Assembly: GCF_022559625.1 (NCBI RefSeq)
Contig: NZ_CP042288.1
Location: forward strand, 1,016,409-1,080,408
Source of the DNA: Aquisalinus flavus
GTDB taxonomy: Bacteria > Pseudomonadota > Alphaproteobacteria > Caulobacterales > Parvularculaceae
Length of the DNA stretch: 64,000 nt
Direction: 5' to 3'
Below the pieces are notes generated by a model. It was not told the origin of the DNA. It saw nothing but the letters and a program-made list of their open reading frames with translations, and searched no databases. Positions 8,732 to 20,296 of this stretch are shown here, piece after piece. Numbering within the stretch: position 1 is the stretch's first letter; each line of letters opens with the position of its first letter. The translations under genes and the position numbers were made by a program.

Positions 8732-9619
8732 ATGACGGCGGCATTCAACAAGGCGGTACTGGACGAGATCGAGAAGACCCTCGCGGCCTTGCTGCCGGAT
8801 GAAGGCCTCGACCAGCCCAAGGGTCTGCGCCGCGTGGCCCGCGCCATGCGGTACAGTGCCCTTGCTGGCGGCAAGCGCCTGCGTCCCTGCCTGACGGTCC
8901 ATAGCGCCGACCTGTTCGGCGTGCCGCGGGATCGGTCCCTGCGCGCCGGGGCAGCGGTCGAATTCATCCACTGCTACAGCCTGATCCATGATGACCTGCC
9001 GGCGATGGATGACAGCGACCTGCGCCGCGGCCGGCCGTCTTCGCACAAACAGTTCGACGAGGCGACGGCGATCCTGGCCGGTGACGCCTTGCTGACCGAT
9101 GCGTTCGAGGTCCTGGCTGACGAGACGACCCATCCCGATGGCGCGGTCCGCACGAGGATGATCGCGGCGCTGGCCCATGCCGCCGGACAGAAGGGCATGG
9201 TCGGCGGGCAGATGATGGATATCCTCGCTGACAAGGGTGAGGGCGGTTCGCTCGACATTGCCCTGCTGCAAAGCCTGAAGACCGGCGCCATGATCAGGGC
9301 TTCCTGCGAGCTCGGCGGCTATCTCGGCGGCGCCAGCGAAGACCAGATGACGGCCCTGCGGGACTATGCCTCGCGGCTCGGCCTCGCCTTCCAGATCACC
9401 GACGATCTGCTCGACCTGACCTCTTCGGAGGAGGAGGCTGGCAAGCCGGTCGGGCAGGACCATGGCAAGCTGACCTTTGTCGATCTGCTCGGCGAGAAAC
9501 CGGCACGGGCGAAAGCCGAGAGCCTGGTCGAGGAGGCGATCGATGCGTTGTCGATCTTCAAGGCAGACAGCCGCGCGCTGCAGGCGATTGCCCGCTTCAT
9601 CCTGTCTCGCAGTCATTGA
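8732..9619 (+). CDS. ispA: Polyprenyl (farnesyl/geranylgeranyl) diphosphate synthase (295 aa)
   Basis: This is a trans-isoprenyl diphosphate synthase. GGKRLRP binds IPP, the first aspartate-rich motif is DDLPAMDD near residue 87, and the second is DDLLD near residue 223. Length and the four residues between motif halves fit FPP synthase of the bacterial IspA type, although GGPP synthase is not excluded. Start 8732 follows AGCGAGGTGG; the earlier in-frame ATG at 8660 lies in the shared upstream region with the divergent amidotransferase. The product feeds undecaprenyl phosphate, quinones and possibly carotenoids. Confidence 0.88.
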   Translation: MTAAFNKAVLDEIEKTLAALLPDEGLDQPKGLRRVARAMRYSALAGGKRLRPCLTVHSADLFGVPRDRSLRAGAAVEFIHCYSLIHDDLPAMDDSDLRRGRPSSHKQFDEATAILAGDALLTDAFEVLADETTHPDGAVRTRMIAALAHAAGQKGMVGGQMMDILADKGEGGSLDIALLQSLKTGAMIRASCELGGYLGGASEDQMTALRDYASRLGLAFQITDDLLDLTSSEEEAGKPVGQDHGKLTFVDLLGEKPARAKAESLVEEAIDALSIFKADSRALQAIARFILSRSH

Positions 9620-9639
9620 GTGGCGCGAGAGACCGGCCG

Positions 9640-10107
9640 CTAGTTCTTGGGAAGCGGCACGACGGCTTTCTTGGTCACTTCACGCAGGGTGAAGCTGGAT
9701 TCCACCGATGCGACATTTGACATGCGCAACAGCGTTTCCGACAGGAAGGTCTCGTACGCCGTCAGTGTCGGAATGATCACCCGCATGAAGTAATCGAACT
9801 TGCCGGTCACGAGATAGCATTCCATCACTTCCGGGCGCTGGCTGATCTCGGCTTCAAAGGAGCGCAGGGACGTCTCGTCTTCCTTTTCGAGCTTGACGAG
9901 GATGACGACCGTTACCCCGACGCCGAGCGCTTCGCGGTTGATTTCAGTGCGGTACCCCTTGATAATCCCCTCCGTCTCGAGACGGCGCAGGCGCCTCAGG
10001 CAGGGCGTGGGGGACAGACCGACTTTTTCGGCCAGATCAGCATTCGTGATCCGGGCGTTTTCCTGAAGATAATGAAGAATTTTGCGATCAATCTGGTCGA
10101 GCTTCAT
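9640..10107 (-). CDS. Lrp/AsnC-family transcriptional regulator (155 aa)
   Basis: The N-terminal winged helix-turn-helix (LDQIDRKILHYLQENARITNADLAEKVGLSPTPCLRRLRRLE) is textbook Lrp, followed by a RAM ligand domain with VTGKFDYFMRVIIP near residue 105. It resembles Lrp itself in length and in the C-terminal SSFTLREVTKKAVVPL. It is convergent with ispA and divergent from ppx across an AT-rich gap (10108-10337), a plausible autoregulation site. Effector (leucine or another amino acid) unknown. Confidence 0.92.
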   Translation of the reverse strand: MKLDQIDRKILHYLQENARITNADLAEKVGLSPTPCLRRLRRLETEGIIKGYRTEINREALGVGVTVVILVKLEKEDETSLRSFEAEISQRPEVMECYLVTGKFDYFMRVIIPTLTAYETFLSETLLRMSNVASVESSFTLREVTKKAVVPLPKN

Positions 10108-10337
10108 GAATTTCCTCTGTTTTCGACACCATTATGGTTGTATCTGCTAAAAATCAACACATTTATCCAATTTTGATCATGAAAAGAGCGATTATCTGTT
10201 TGATGGGTGGGTAATTGCTGGCCGATTCGGGTTACACGCTGGAGTATAGTGCTTGCTATGACGCGTTCTGCGCGGTTAGTCTTTAACAAGAGATAATCGG
10301 ACGACAACAAGTCTGACTGGTCGAGCGAGGACGCACA
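10108..10337. promoter_or_regulatory. AT-rich divergent promoter region between lrp-like gene and ppx
   Basis: About 230 bp separate the divergent Lrp-type gene and the Ppx/GppA gene. The half nearest the regulator is clearly AT-richer than the neighbouring coding DNA, as expected for an Lrp-bound control region. A small TTG/ATG-type frame across it has no family resemblance and is not called. No specific operator can be defined by eye. Confidence 0.35.
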
Positions 10338-11602
10338 GTGACCGATGACAAGACGCCCCAGGACAATGGGGCCGTATCAGATAGTATTCAGCGCAGCGAC
10401 AATCCACCTGCCGCGAAGAAGCGTCGGCGTCGCCGGCCCAGGGCGCATCACCTGAAGAAGTTGCGGGTCGAAAGGAACCAGTCGGACCAGGCGCTGAAGG
10501 CCGACGAGATCAAGCCCGAAAAGCGTATCGAAAAGGACTGGCTGCCATCGCCGCCTTTCTCGCGCCGCTATGCTGCCATTGATCTTGGTACCAATAATTG
10601 CCGCCTGCTGATCGCCGTGCCGCAAAAGGACGGATTTCGCGTTGTCGATGCCTTCTCTCGCATCGTTCGACTGGGTGAGGGGGTCAGCCAGACCGGAATG
10701 CTGTCCGACGCGGCGATGGACCGGACCATCGAGGCGCTGACGATCTGCCGCGAGAAGATAGAGAGCAGGCGGGTCACCGCCATACGCTGCATTGCGACAC
10801 AGGCCTGCCGCGGGGCCGGGAACGGCGGGGCCTTTCTCGAGCGCATCAAGAAAGAGACAAACCTCGATTTCGAGCTCATCACGACCGAACAGGAAGCCGC
10901 GCTTGCAGTGCGCGGTTGCATGGATCTGACCGATCCCAAGGCGGATGCGGCGCTGGTGTTCGATATCGGTGGCGGCTCGACCGAGATTTCCTGGGTCGTC
11001 AAGAAAAGCGGCGATGACATCACCAATGCGGTCTTCAAGCTGGAGGCGTGGACCTCGATCCCGATCGGTGTCGTCACGGCATCGGAGCGATTCGGCGGCG
11101 CCCATCTGACGCGGGAGGAATACGAAAACACCGTCGATACGATCGCGCTTGAGGTGACCCGCTTCACAGGGGCAGATCACCTCAAGCCGCTGTTTGAATC
11201 CGGGCGGGGGCACCTGCTCGGCACCTCGGGGACGGTAACGAGCCTTGCCGGGGTGCATCTCGGCCTGAAGAAATACATCCGCAAGGAGGTCGACGGCATC
11301 TGGCTCGCCAGCGAGCGGGCGCTGTCGATTTCGGAGAAATTGAGGGCGATGGGCTTTGATGCGCGGCAGAAAGAGCCATGCATCGGCCCGGAGCGCGCGG
11401 ATCTTGTCGTGCCGGGCTGCGCCATCCTTGAAGGTATCCTCAAGGCGTGGCCGGCGAGCCGCATCCGGGTGGCTGACCGGGGCTTGCGCGAAGGCATCCT
11501 TGCCGAGCTGATCGCCAGCGATCGCCATCGCAAACGCCGCCGCCGGCGCAGCCGTGGCAGGAGCGCCGACGACCAGGCGCGGGGCAATCAGCCTGCGAAA
11601 GA

Positions 11603-11606
<4 letters not shown>
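10338..11606 (+). CDS. ppx: Ppx/GppA-family exopolyphosphatase/pppGpp phosphohydrolase (422 aa)
   Basis: ASKHA-fold phosphatase with the two phosphate-loop signatures [17 protein letters not shown] (about residue 79) and [16 protein letters not shown] (about residue 207). Alphaproteobacterial relatives are short Ppx/GppA proteins lacking the C-terminal HD domain, as here. Unusual features are Lys/Arg-rich tails at both ends: [17 protein letters not shown] near residue 30 and [14 protein letters not shown] near the C-terminus. The GTGA overlap with rlmE suggests an operon. Polyphosphate and (p)ppGpp are both possible substrates; the sequence does not decide. Confidence 0.87.
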
Positions 11607-14082
<2,476 letters not shown>

Positions 14083-14167
14083 GCTGAGGGCAGGCTGAGG
14101 AATTTTCCTTTCGCTTCAGCGCCTGGCGGCTTAGTCTGTCGCCGGGCGGTTGAACAGGAGAGAGAAG

Positions 14168-14557
14168 ATGAACGATATTCTCGTATCGACCGGCAATGCG
14201 CTTGTTGAGCATTGCCGCAGCCATACCGAAGATCAGGCCCTCAGGACCCTTTATCACCCCGATGTCATTTCAATCGAGCCAATGGCCCAGCCGGGTCAGG
14301 CCAGTGCGCAAGTGCATGGTCTCGACGCGCTTCATAAAAAACATGCCGACTGGAACGAGAATTTCGAGACCCATGATGCCGGCCTGAGCGGGCCGTATTT
14401 CCATGGCGAGCATCGGTTTGGCATCATTTTCAATATCGACGCGACCCACAAGGCGTCCGGCGATCGCATCAAGGCAACGGAATTCGCTCTGTACACGATT
14501 GATGCCGAGGGCAAGATCATCCGGGAGGAATTCTTCTTCAACCCGGCGCTGATGTAG
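14168..14557 (+). CDS. SnoaL-like (NTF2-fold) protein (129 aa)
   Basis: The start at 14168 follows an AGGAGAG ribosome site; the upstream frame start at 14150 precedes that site and is unlikely. The short alpha+beta protein (LYHPDVISIEP, HADWNENFETH, IREEFFFNP) looks like a SnoaL-like polyketide cyclase-fold or nuclear-transport-factor-2-fold protein of the kind used as small ligand-binding or isomerase domains. Function not predictable. It begins a run of small accessory genes after guaB. Confidence 0.7.
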   Translation: MNDILVSTGNALVEHCRSHTEDQALRTLYHPDVISIEPMAQPGQASAQVHGLDALHKKHADWNENFETHDAGLSGPYFHGEHRFGIIFNIDATHKASGDRIKATEFALYTIDAEGKIIREEFFFNPALM

Positions 14558-14564
14558 GCGAGGG

Positions 14565-14945
14565 ATGACGCCGGCTGAGTTCAACGATTTCTGCCTCTCC
14601 CTGCCGGCGACGAGCCATGTCGTGCAGTGGGGCGGGGCCGATGTCTACAAGGTTGGCGGCAAGGTTTTCGCCGTTGCGGGGTGGGGGACAGGAGAGCATT
14701 TCGCGGTGACCTTCAAGGTGACGCCGCTTGGCTTCGAAATCCTGAAGGACCAGCCCGGCTGCCGCCCCGCGCCCTATCTCGCGTCGCGCGGCATGACCTG
14801 GATCCAGCACTATCAGCCGCCGGGCCTGACCGCCGGGGCGCTGCGTGATTACGTGCAGCAATCCCATCGTCTGGTCGCTGATGGCCTGACCAAAAAGATA
14901 AAAAGAGAGCTCGGCCTGATCAGGCCAGAGGAGGGGAAATCATGA
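14565..14945 (+). CDS. MmcQ/YjbR-family DNA-binding-like protein (126 aa)
   Basis: FNDFCLSLPATSHVVQWGGADVYKVGGKVFAV is the characteristic MmcQ/YjbR (CyaY-like fold) start, and HRLVADGLTKKIKRELG a typical C-terminus. YjbR itself binds DNA non-specifically; most homologues have no known role. It starts 7 nt after the SnoaL-like gene and overlaps the following VOC gene by ATGA, so the three form an operon. Confidence 0.85.
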   Translation: MTPAEFNDFCLSLPATSHVVQWGGADVYKVGGKVFAVAGWGTGEHFAVTFKVTPLGFEILKDQPGCRPAPYLASRGMTWIQHYQPPGLTAGALRDYVQQSHRLVADGLTKKIKRELGLIRPEEGKS

Positions 14946-15307
14946 CAATACTGGGTATCCGGTTCTGTACCGTCGCACCGTCTGGCGAGGTGAAGGCACT
15001 GGCCGAGCTGTTCGAGACTGATTTCGGTTTTGCCAAGACCGATTTCGGTATGGAAACGGAGGGTTTCGCTGGCGCGGTTTTTCCTGCGGGCGAGCATAGC
15101 TGGATAGAGATGTGGGCGGAGGGCGAGGGCATGCCGGCGGGCATCATGCTGCATATCGTTGTCGATGATGCCGATGCCTATGCCGCCAAGGCGAAGGAGA
15201 GCGGGGCCGAAATCCAGGGGCCGATGGATGCCCATGGCGAGCGCCTCTATTTCTGCAAGGCGCCGACCGGCCTGCAGATCGCGGTATTGTCCCGCACCGC
15301 GGAATAA
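14942..15307 (+). CDS. VOC-superfamily (glyoxalase/bleomycin-resistance-like) protein (121 aa)
   Basis: A short VOC-fold protein: GIRFCTVAPSGEVKALAELFETDFGF at the start, then IMLHIVVDDADAYAAKAKESGAEIQGPMDAHGERLYFCKAPTG, read as successive betaalphabetabetabeta modules. Metal ligands of glyoxalase I are not clearly all present, so enzymatic activity is open. It is coupled by ATGA to the MmcQ/YjbR gene. Confidence 0.75.
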   Translation: MTILGIRFCTVAPSGEVKALAELFETDFGFAKTDFGMETEGFAGAVFPAGEHSWIEMWAEGEGMPAGIMLHIVVDDADAYAAKAKESGAEIQGPMDAHGERLYFCKAPTGLQIAVLSRTAE

Positions 15308-15362
15308 TCTGGAAGGTCATATCCGGCCGGAGTAAACAGGCATGTCGAACGGAGGTTTCGCC

Positions 15363-15710
15363 ATGTCACTCACCCCTGCGCATATCTGGCCGATCGTGTT
15401 GCTCGGCCTGTCCAATATCTTTATGACCTTCGCTTGGTATGGCCATTTGCGGTTCAAGGCAGCGCCGATCCTGGTGGTCATCGCCATCAGCTGGGGCATT
15501 GCGTTTTTCGAATACTGCCTTGCTGTGCCAGCCAACAGGATTGGCCACGCAGTCTATAGCGCTGCGCAGCTGAAAACCATTCAGGAGGTGATGACGCTGA
15601 GCGTTTTCGCCATTTTCAGCGTCGTTTACCTGAAGGAAGCAATATCCATGGGGACGCTAATCGGGTTTGCGTTCATTGCACTGGGCGCGTGGTTCGTGTT
15701 TCGCGGCTAA
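15363..15710 (+). CDS. DUF486 small membrane protein, DMT-like (115 aa)
   Basis: Four predicted transmembrane helices, with the DUF486 hallmarks FMTFAWYGHLRF, IAISWGIAFFEYCLAVPANRIG and FSVVYLKE. DUF486 belongs to the drug/metabolite transporter clan of half-size proteins. The start at 15363 follows GGAGG with correct spacing; the earlier frame start at 15342 precedes the ribosome site. No obvious partner gene is adjacent. Confidence 0.85.
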   Translation: MSLTPAHIWPIVLLGLSNIFMTFAWYGHLRFKAAPILVVIAISWGIAFFEYCLAVPANRIGHAVYSAAQLKTIQEVMTLSVFAIFSVVYLKEAISMGTLIGFAFIALGAWFVFRG

Positions 15711-15771
15711 GGATCGCTGGATTACAGGGGTATTACCCTGTATCATGCTCCCAGAGGGCAGGAGCAATAAA

Positions 15772-16176
15772 ATGGATTTTCATTATTTCGATTACTGGCA
15801 AGCGCCGATGGGCGTATTCACTTTCGTCATCCTCATCGTTCTGATCAACGGGCTGTTCCACTGGCTGAAGGTCAGGTCACAGCAGCAGACGCTGCGTGAA
15901 GCGATCAAGTCGGGTGTCCAGATCGACCCGGAAGCGCTCAAGGCCGTCGCAGTATCCCGGAACGACGATAGTCCGGGTGGGCGCGTTTTTGTTGGTCTCA
16001 TTCTGGTGGCGGTCGCCTGTGCGCTGATGTTCTTCGGCTACCAGATCGGCAGGGCTGACGGCGATCCTGAAGTGTTCACGATCTTCCAGGGTATCGCCGC
16101 ATTTCCGGGCCTGATCGGGGTCGTGTTCCTGATCTCCGCGCCTTTCGCCAGACGCTCGGGTAACCGGCAAGACTAG
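15772..16176 (+). CDS. Small membrane protein, DUF6249-like (134 aa)
   Basis: The start at 15772 follows GGCAGGAG. Three hydrophobic helices lie at about residues 12-33, 66-88 and 105-125; between the first two is REAIKSGVQIDPEALKAV. This layout resembles the DUF6249 group of small inner-membrane proteins of Caulobacterales-like bacteria, but I hold that family label loosely. Function unknown. A weak stem (TCCGGC/GCCGGA, 16209-16228) lies downstream. Confidence 0.6.
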   Translation: MDFHYFDYWQAPMGVFTFVILIVLINGLFHWLKVRSQQQTLREAIKSGVQIDPEALKAVAVSRNDDSPGGRVFVGLILVAVACALMFFGYQIGRADGDPEVFTIFQGIAAFPGLIGVVFLISAPFARRSGNRQD

Positions 16177-16251
16177 AAATTGCAGCTGAAGTAGTCCACA
16201 TCAGCCAATCCGGCGCCTTCCTGCCGGACAGACTTTGAAGTGGACCCTTTC

Positions 16252-17556
16252 ATGCGCGACGCCGGACGCATCACTGCCGCGATCGAACTCCTGGCGGAGT
16301 TCGAAAACAGGCACCTGCCGATCAAGGATATCATTTCCAACTGGGGCCGGATGAACCGCTATGCGGGCTCTGGTGACCGGGCCTGGATATCCGGGCTTGT
16401 ACTGGATGCGATCCGGTCAAAGCAGTCGCTGGGATGGCGTATGGAAGACGATAGCCCGCGCGCGGTTATCCTCGGGGCGTTGCGCTTCCTGTGGAGCTGG
16501 CCCGAGCAGCGCATCGCCGATGCGGCAGGCGAAGAAGCGCATGGACCCGGTGCCCTGACCGGACCGGAGGCCGCACATCTGTCAAACCCCAGGAATATCG
16601 GTGACGCTCCAGCACACATCCAGGCGGACATGCCGGAATGGATCTATCCGCTGATCGCCGCTGTCAGCGACGATCCGATTGCCGAGGGACAGGCTTTCAC
16701 GACGCGGGCACCGGTCGATATCCGTGTGAACCTGCTCAAGAGCGATGTCGCCAAGGCGGAGAAAGCGCTCGCGGCGACCAAGGCAGAGCCTTCCATGCTT
16801 GTCGCCAACGCCCTGCGCGTGTCCGCACCCGATGCCGATGCCAAGGCGCCGGCGCTCGGCCCGATGCCCGCTTTCGGCAAGGGGTTTGTCGAGGTGCAGG
16901 ATGCCGGCTCCCAGCTCGCCGCACTCGCCGCAGGCAAGGTGGAAGGGGCGCAGGTGCTCGATCTGTGCGCCGGGGCTGGCGGCAAGACGCTGGCGCTGGC
17001 CGCGATGATGGCGAACAAGGGGCAAATCTATGCCTGGGATGCCGATGGCCGACGCCTGAAGCCGATCTTCGACCGGCTGCGTCGGGCCGGTGTGCGCAAC
17101 GTGCAGGTCCGCAGTCCGCTCGATGGCGGAAGCCTGGAAGACCTCGCGGCGCGTATGGATGTCGTTTTCGTCGACGCGCCCTGTTCCGGCTCCGGCACCT
17201 GGCGGCGCAAGCCCGATACGAAGTGGCGCCTGTCGCAGCAGCAAATGGAGGCGCGGACGGCCGAGCAGGACGCGGCGCTGCTGGAGGGCTCGACCTATGT
17301 CAAGCCGGGCGGACGGCTTGTCTATGTGACCTGCTCGATCTTCAGGGAAGAGAATGAGGATCGCCTGAAAAGCTTCCTGTCCGCGCATGACCGGTTCAGC
17401 GTTGCTGATCCCGTCGAGGCAATGGCATCGACCGGCCTGCTCGCCGACGGTGCCCGCGAACAGCTTGAAACATGCCGCAATGACTATGGCATCCGGCTGA
17501 CACCGGCGCGCACGGGGACGGACGGGTTCTTCATCGCGGTCCTGCAGAAATCGTGA
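16252..17556 (+). CDS. RsmB/NOL1-NOP2-sun family RNA cytosine-C5 methyltransferase (434 aa)
   Basis: The catalytic C-terminal domain carries the SAM motif VLDLCAGAGGKTLALAAMM, DAPCSGSGTWRRKPD with the conserved Cys near residue 307, and LVYVTCSIFREEN with the nucleophilic TC dyad near residue 360. The N-terminal part is a helical region like that of RsmB (NusB-like), but degenerate. It likely makes m5C in rRNA (RsmB/RsmF class); which position is uncertain. A GTG at 16240 is a possible earlier start. It is convergent with the MDR gene, the stops being four bases apart. Confidence 0.85.
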   Translation: MRDAGRITAAIELLAEFENRHLPIKDIISNWGRMNRYAGSGDRAWISGLVLDAIRSKQSLGWRMEDDSPRAVILGALRFLWSWPEQRIADAAGEEAHGPGALTGPEAAHLSNPRNIGDAPAHIQADMPEWIYPLIAAVSDDPIAEGQAFTTRAPVDIRVNLLKSDVAKAEKALAATKAEPSMLVANALRVSAPDADAKAPALGPMPAFGKGFVEVQDAGSQLAALAAGKVEGAQVLDLCAGAGGKTLALAAMMANKGQIYAWDADGRRLKPIFDRLRRAGVRNVQVRSPLDGGSLEDLAARMDVVFVDAPCSGSGTWRRKPDTKWRLSQQQMEARTAEQDAALLEGSTYVKPGGRLVYVTCSIFREENEDRLKSFLSAHDRFSVADPVEAMASTGLLADGAREQLETCRNDYGIRLTPARTGTDGFFIAVLQKS

Positions 17557-17559
17557 CGT

Positions 17560-18525
17560 TTACTCGGTAACGAGAATGACATTGCCGATCTTCGCGCCGC
17601 TCTCGACATAGCGGTGCCCCTCGGCGGCCTCTTCCAGCGTGTAGGTGCGGTCTACGACGGGCTGCAGTTTACCCGCCTCGGCCAGTTCCTTCAGCCAGTC
17701 GAGATTTTCGAGGGTATAGGCAGCCAGCGCCGGGATGACCGTCGTTCCGTCCTTCTTCGACCGGCGCTTGCCGCGCAGGGTCTGGATCGCTGACGGGTTG
17801 CCGAGCAGGTAATACCCGCCATCCTTCAGCGATGCGATGGCCTTCGGGCTGCGGTGAACGAGATCGATAATGACATCGTATTGCTGCCCGTTCTTTGTGA
17901 AATCCTCGGACCGGTAATCGATGACATGATCGGCGCCGAGCGCCTCCAGTGTCGGCAGCTTGTCGCCCGCATCGACGGCGGTGACTATTGCGCCCATATT
18001 CTTTGCGAGCTGAACGACGATGGTGCCTATGGTGCCTGCGGCGCCATGGACCAGGATGGATTCGCCTTCGTCCAGCGCCGTTTCCCGCAGGAAGTGGCTG
18101 GCGTTATAGCCGCCGACGGGGAGTGACGCGGCCTCCGCTGCAGACAGGTTGGCAGGACGCGGGCCAACGCAATAGCTCTCCGGCAGGCAGACATAGTCCG
18201 CATGGCCCCCGAAGCGCATGCCTGTGAGACCATAGACGGCATCGCCCGGTTTCAGACGGGTCACGCTGGCTCCGACCTTCTCGACGATACCGGCGACGTC
18301 TTGCCCCAGCACAAGCCGACGCGGGCGAAAGAGGCCGAACATCAGCCTCAGGGGCAGCCAGAAAAGGAAGGCGACATCGAAGCGGCGCAGCTCGCAATCG
18401 CCAGCTGTCAGGTTGGATGCCTCGACCCTGATCAGGATCTCATCATCCTTCGGTAGCGGGATCGGCACATCCTCGATATTCAATACGTCCGGTGAGCCAT
18501 AGGCCCGGCATCTGACAATTCTCAT
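17560..18525 (-). CDS. NAD(P)-dependent MDR oxidoreductase, quinone-reductase-like (321 aa)
   Basis: Medium-chain dehydrogenase/reductase of the zinc-free quinone oxidoreductase type: an N-terminal GroES-like domain, then ILVHGAAGTIGTIVVQLAK, the NADP-binding GxxGxxxxQ loop, and ALGADHVIDYRSEDF. The expected zinc-ligand Cys/His set is absent. The start at 18525 follows AGAGGGAA; the in-frame ATG at 18609 lies upstream of that site. Substrate unknown; quinones or enals are typical. It is divergent from guaA. Confidence 0.85.
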   Translation of the reverse strand: MRIVRCRAYGSPDVLNIEDVPIPLPKDDEILIRVEASNLTAGDCELRRFDVAFLFWLPLRLMFGLFRPRRLVLGQDVAGIVEKVGASVTRLKPGDAVYGLTGMRFGGHADYVCLPESYCVGPRPANLSAAEAASLPVGGYNASHFLRETALDEGESILVHGAAGTIGTIVVQLAKNMGAIVTAVDAGDKLPTLEALGADHVIDYRSEDFTKNGQQYDVIIDLVHRSPKAIASLKDGGYYLLGNPSAIQTLRGKRRSKKDGTTVIPALAAYTLENLDWLKELAEAGKLQPVVDRTYTLEEAAEGHRYVESGAKIGNVILVTE

Positions 18526-18670
18526 GGATTGAATTCCCTCTTGCCCGCTTTTATAGACGGAATCGATCAGGGTGCAAAAGTCGTTGCCGGCGGGGTTGTT
18601 CCTCAGCAAGGCGCAGCCTGCGCCTCACAAAATACTGGCACGGCGGCAGCGAAGCGGTTACACCGCAGGC

Positions 18671-20245
18671 ATGCTGGACCCTGAAGTGACAAAACATCAT
18701 GAGCGGCTGCTGATCGTCGATTTCGGCAGCCAGGTTACGCAACTGATCGCCCGCCGCCTGCGCGAGGACGGGATCTATTGCGAGATCCATCCCTTCAACC
18801 GCGTCGATGCGGCTTTCCTTGTCAAGTTCGCGCCGAAGGCCGTCATCCTGTCGGGCGGGCCCTCCAGCGTCTATTGGGACGACGCGCCGCTGCCGGACCC
18901 GGCGATTTTTTCGGCCGGCGTGCCGGTGCTCGGCATCTGCTATGGCCAGCAGGCGATGATGCATGTTCTGGGCGGCCATGTGGAGGGCGGGACCTCGCGC
19001 GAATTCGGCCGGGCCTTTATCGAGAAAGTCGTCGAGGACCCGTTTCTCGACGGCCTGTTCGCCGGAGCCGGGGGCGAGCAGGTCTGGATGAGCCATGGCG
19101 ACCATGTCTCAGAGATGGCGTCCGGCTTCGGTGTGATCGCGAAAAGCCCGGGCGCGCCCTATGCCGTGATCGCCGATCCGGAGCGGCGCTTCTATGGCAC
19201 GCAGTTCCACCCGGAAGTCTATCACACCACCAATGGCGCCCGCATCCTGCGTAATTTCACCCATGGTGTGGCGGGCTTCACCGGCGACTGGACGATGGCT
19301 GCCTACAAGGCCGAGGCGATCGCGAGAATCCAGGCGCAGGTCGGCACCGGCCGCGTCATTTGCGGCCTGTCGGGCGGGGTAGATTCGTCCGTCGCGGCGG
19401 TGCTGATCCATGAGGCGATCGGCGACCAGCTGACCTGCGTCTATGTCGATCACGGGCTGATGCGGCAGGGCGAGAGCGAGCAGGTCGTCGGTCTGTTCCG
19501 CGACCATTACAATATTCCGCTGGTGCATGTGGATGCGTCCGACCTGTTCCTTGGCGCGCTCGACGGGGTGAGCGACCCCGAGCAGAAGCGCAAGACCATT
19601 GGCCGGCTGTTCATCGAGGTGTTCGATGAGGAAGCCGGAAAGCTCGGCGGCGCCGATTTCCTCGCCCAGGGCACGCTCTATCCGGATGTTATCGAGAGCG
19701 TGTCGGTCTCGGGCGGTCCGAGCATGACGATCAAGAGCCATCACAATGTCGGCGGCCTGCCCGAGCGCATGAAGATGCAGCTGGTCGAGCCGCTGCGCGA
19801 GCTGTTCAAGGACGAGGTGCGGGCGCTTGGCCGCGAACTCGGCCTGCCGGAAAGCTTCATCGGCCGGCACCCCTTTCCCGGGCCGGGCCTTGCCATCCGC
19901 ATTCCGGGCGCCGTCACGCGAGAGAAGGCCGATACGCTGCGCAAGGCGGATGCGATCTATCTCGACGAGATCCGCAAGGCGGGGCTTTATGACGAGATCT
20001 GGCAGGCCTTCAGCGTCTTGCTGCCGGTGAACACGGTCGGCGTGATGGGCGATGTGCGCACCTATGAGGCCGTGCTGGCGCTGCGCGCGGTGACCAGCGT
20101 CGACGGCATGACGGCGGATTATTATCCGTTCACGCATGACTTCCTCGGCCGCGTCGCGACGCGGATCATCAACGAGGTTAAGGGCGTCTCTCGCGTCGTC
20201 TATGACGTGACCAGCAAGCCACCGGGCACGATCGAGTGGGAGTGA
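18671..20245 (+). CDS. guaA: GMP synthase, glutamine-hydrolysing (524 aa)
   Basis: GMP synthase aminates XMP. The N-terminal class I amidotransferase shows [13 protein letters not shown] and [12 protein letters not shown] (nucleophile Cys near residue 90). The ATP-pyrophosphatase domain shows [15 protein letters not shown] near residue 231, and the C-terminal dimerisation domain ends [11 protein letters not shown], identical to the family terminus. Start 18671 gives the expected 525-residue length; an upstream ATG (18572) adds 33 unrelated residues. It is the last housekeeping gene before the accessory cluster. Confidence 0.97.
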   Translation: MLDPEVTKHHERLLIVDFGSQVTQLIARRLREDGIYCEIHPFNRVDAAFLVKFAPKAVILSGGPSSVYWDDAPLPDPAIFSAGVPVLGICYGQQAMMHVLGGHVEGGTSREFGRAFIEKVVEDPFLDGLFAGAGGEQVWMSHGDHVSEMASGFGVIAKSPGAPYAVIADPERRFYGTQFHPEVYHTTNGARILRNFTHGVAGFTGDWTMAAYKAEAIARIQAQVGTGRVICGLSGGVDSSVAAVLIHEAIGDQLTCVYVDHGLMRQGESEQVVGLFRDHYNIPLVHVDASDLFLGALDGVSDPEQKRKTIGRLFIEVFDEEAGKLGGADFLAQGTLYPDVIESVSVSGGPSMTIKSHHNVGGLPERMKMQLVEPLRELFKDEVRALGRELGLPESFIGRHPFPGPGLAIRIPGAVTREKADTLRKADAIYLDEIRKAGLYDEIWQAFSVLLPVNTVGVMGDVRTYEAVLALRAVTSVDGMTADYYPFTHDFLGRVATRIINEVKGVSRVVYDVTSKPPGTIEWE

Positions 20246-20296
20246 GGCTGAGAGGTATTTGCATTACTCTTTAGTGATATGAAGAAGTTGCCTGGG

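Noticed and set aside
10104-10310. 68-codon minus frame upstream of the lrp-like gene
   Set aside because: Lies in the AT-rich divergent control region, has no ribosome site and no family pattern.
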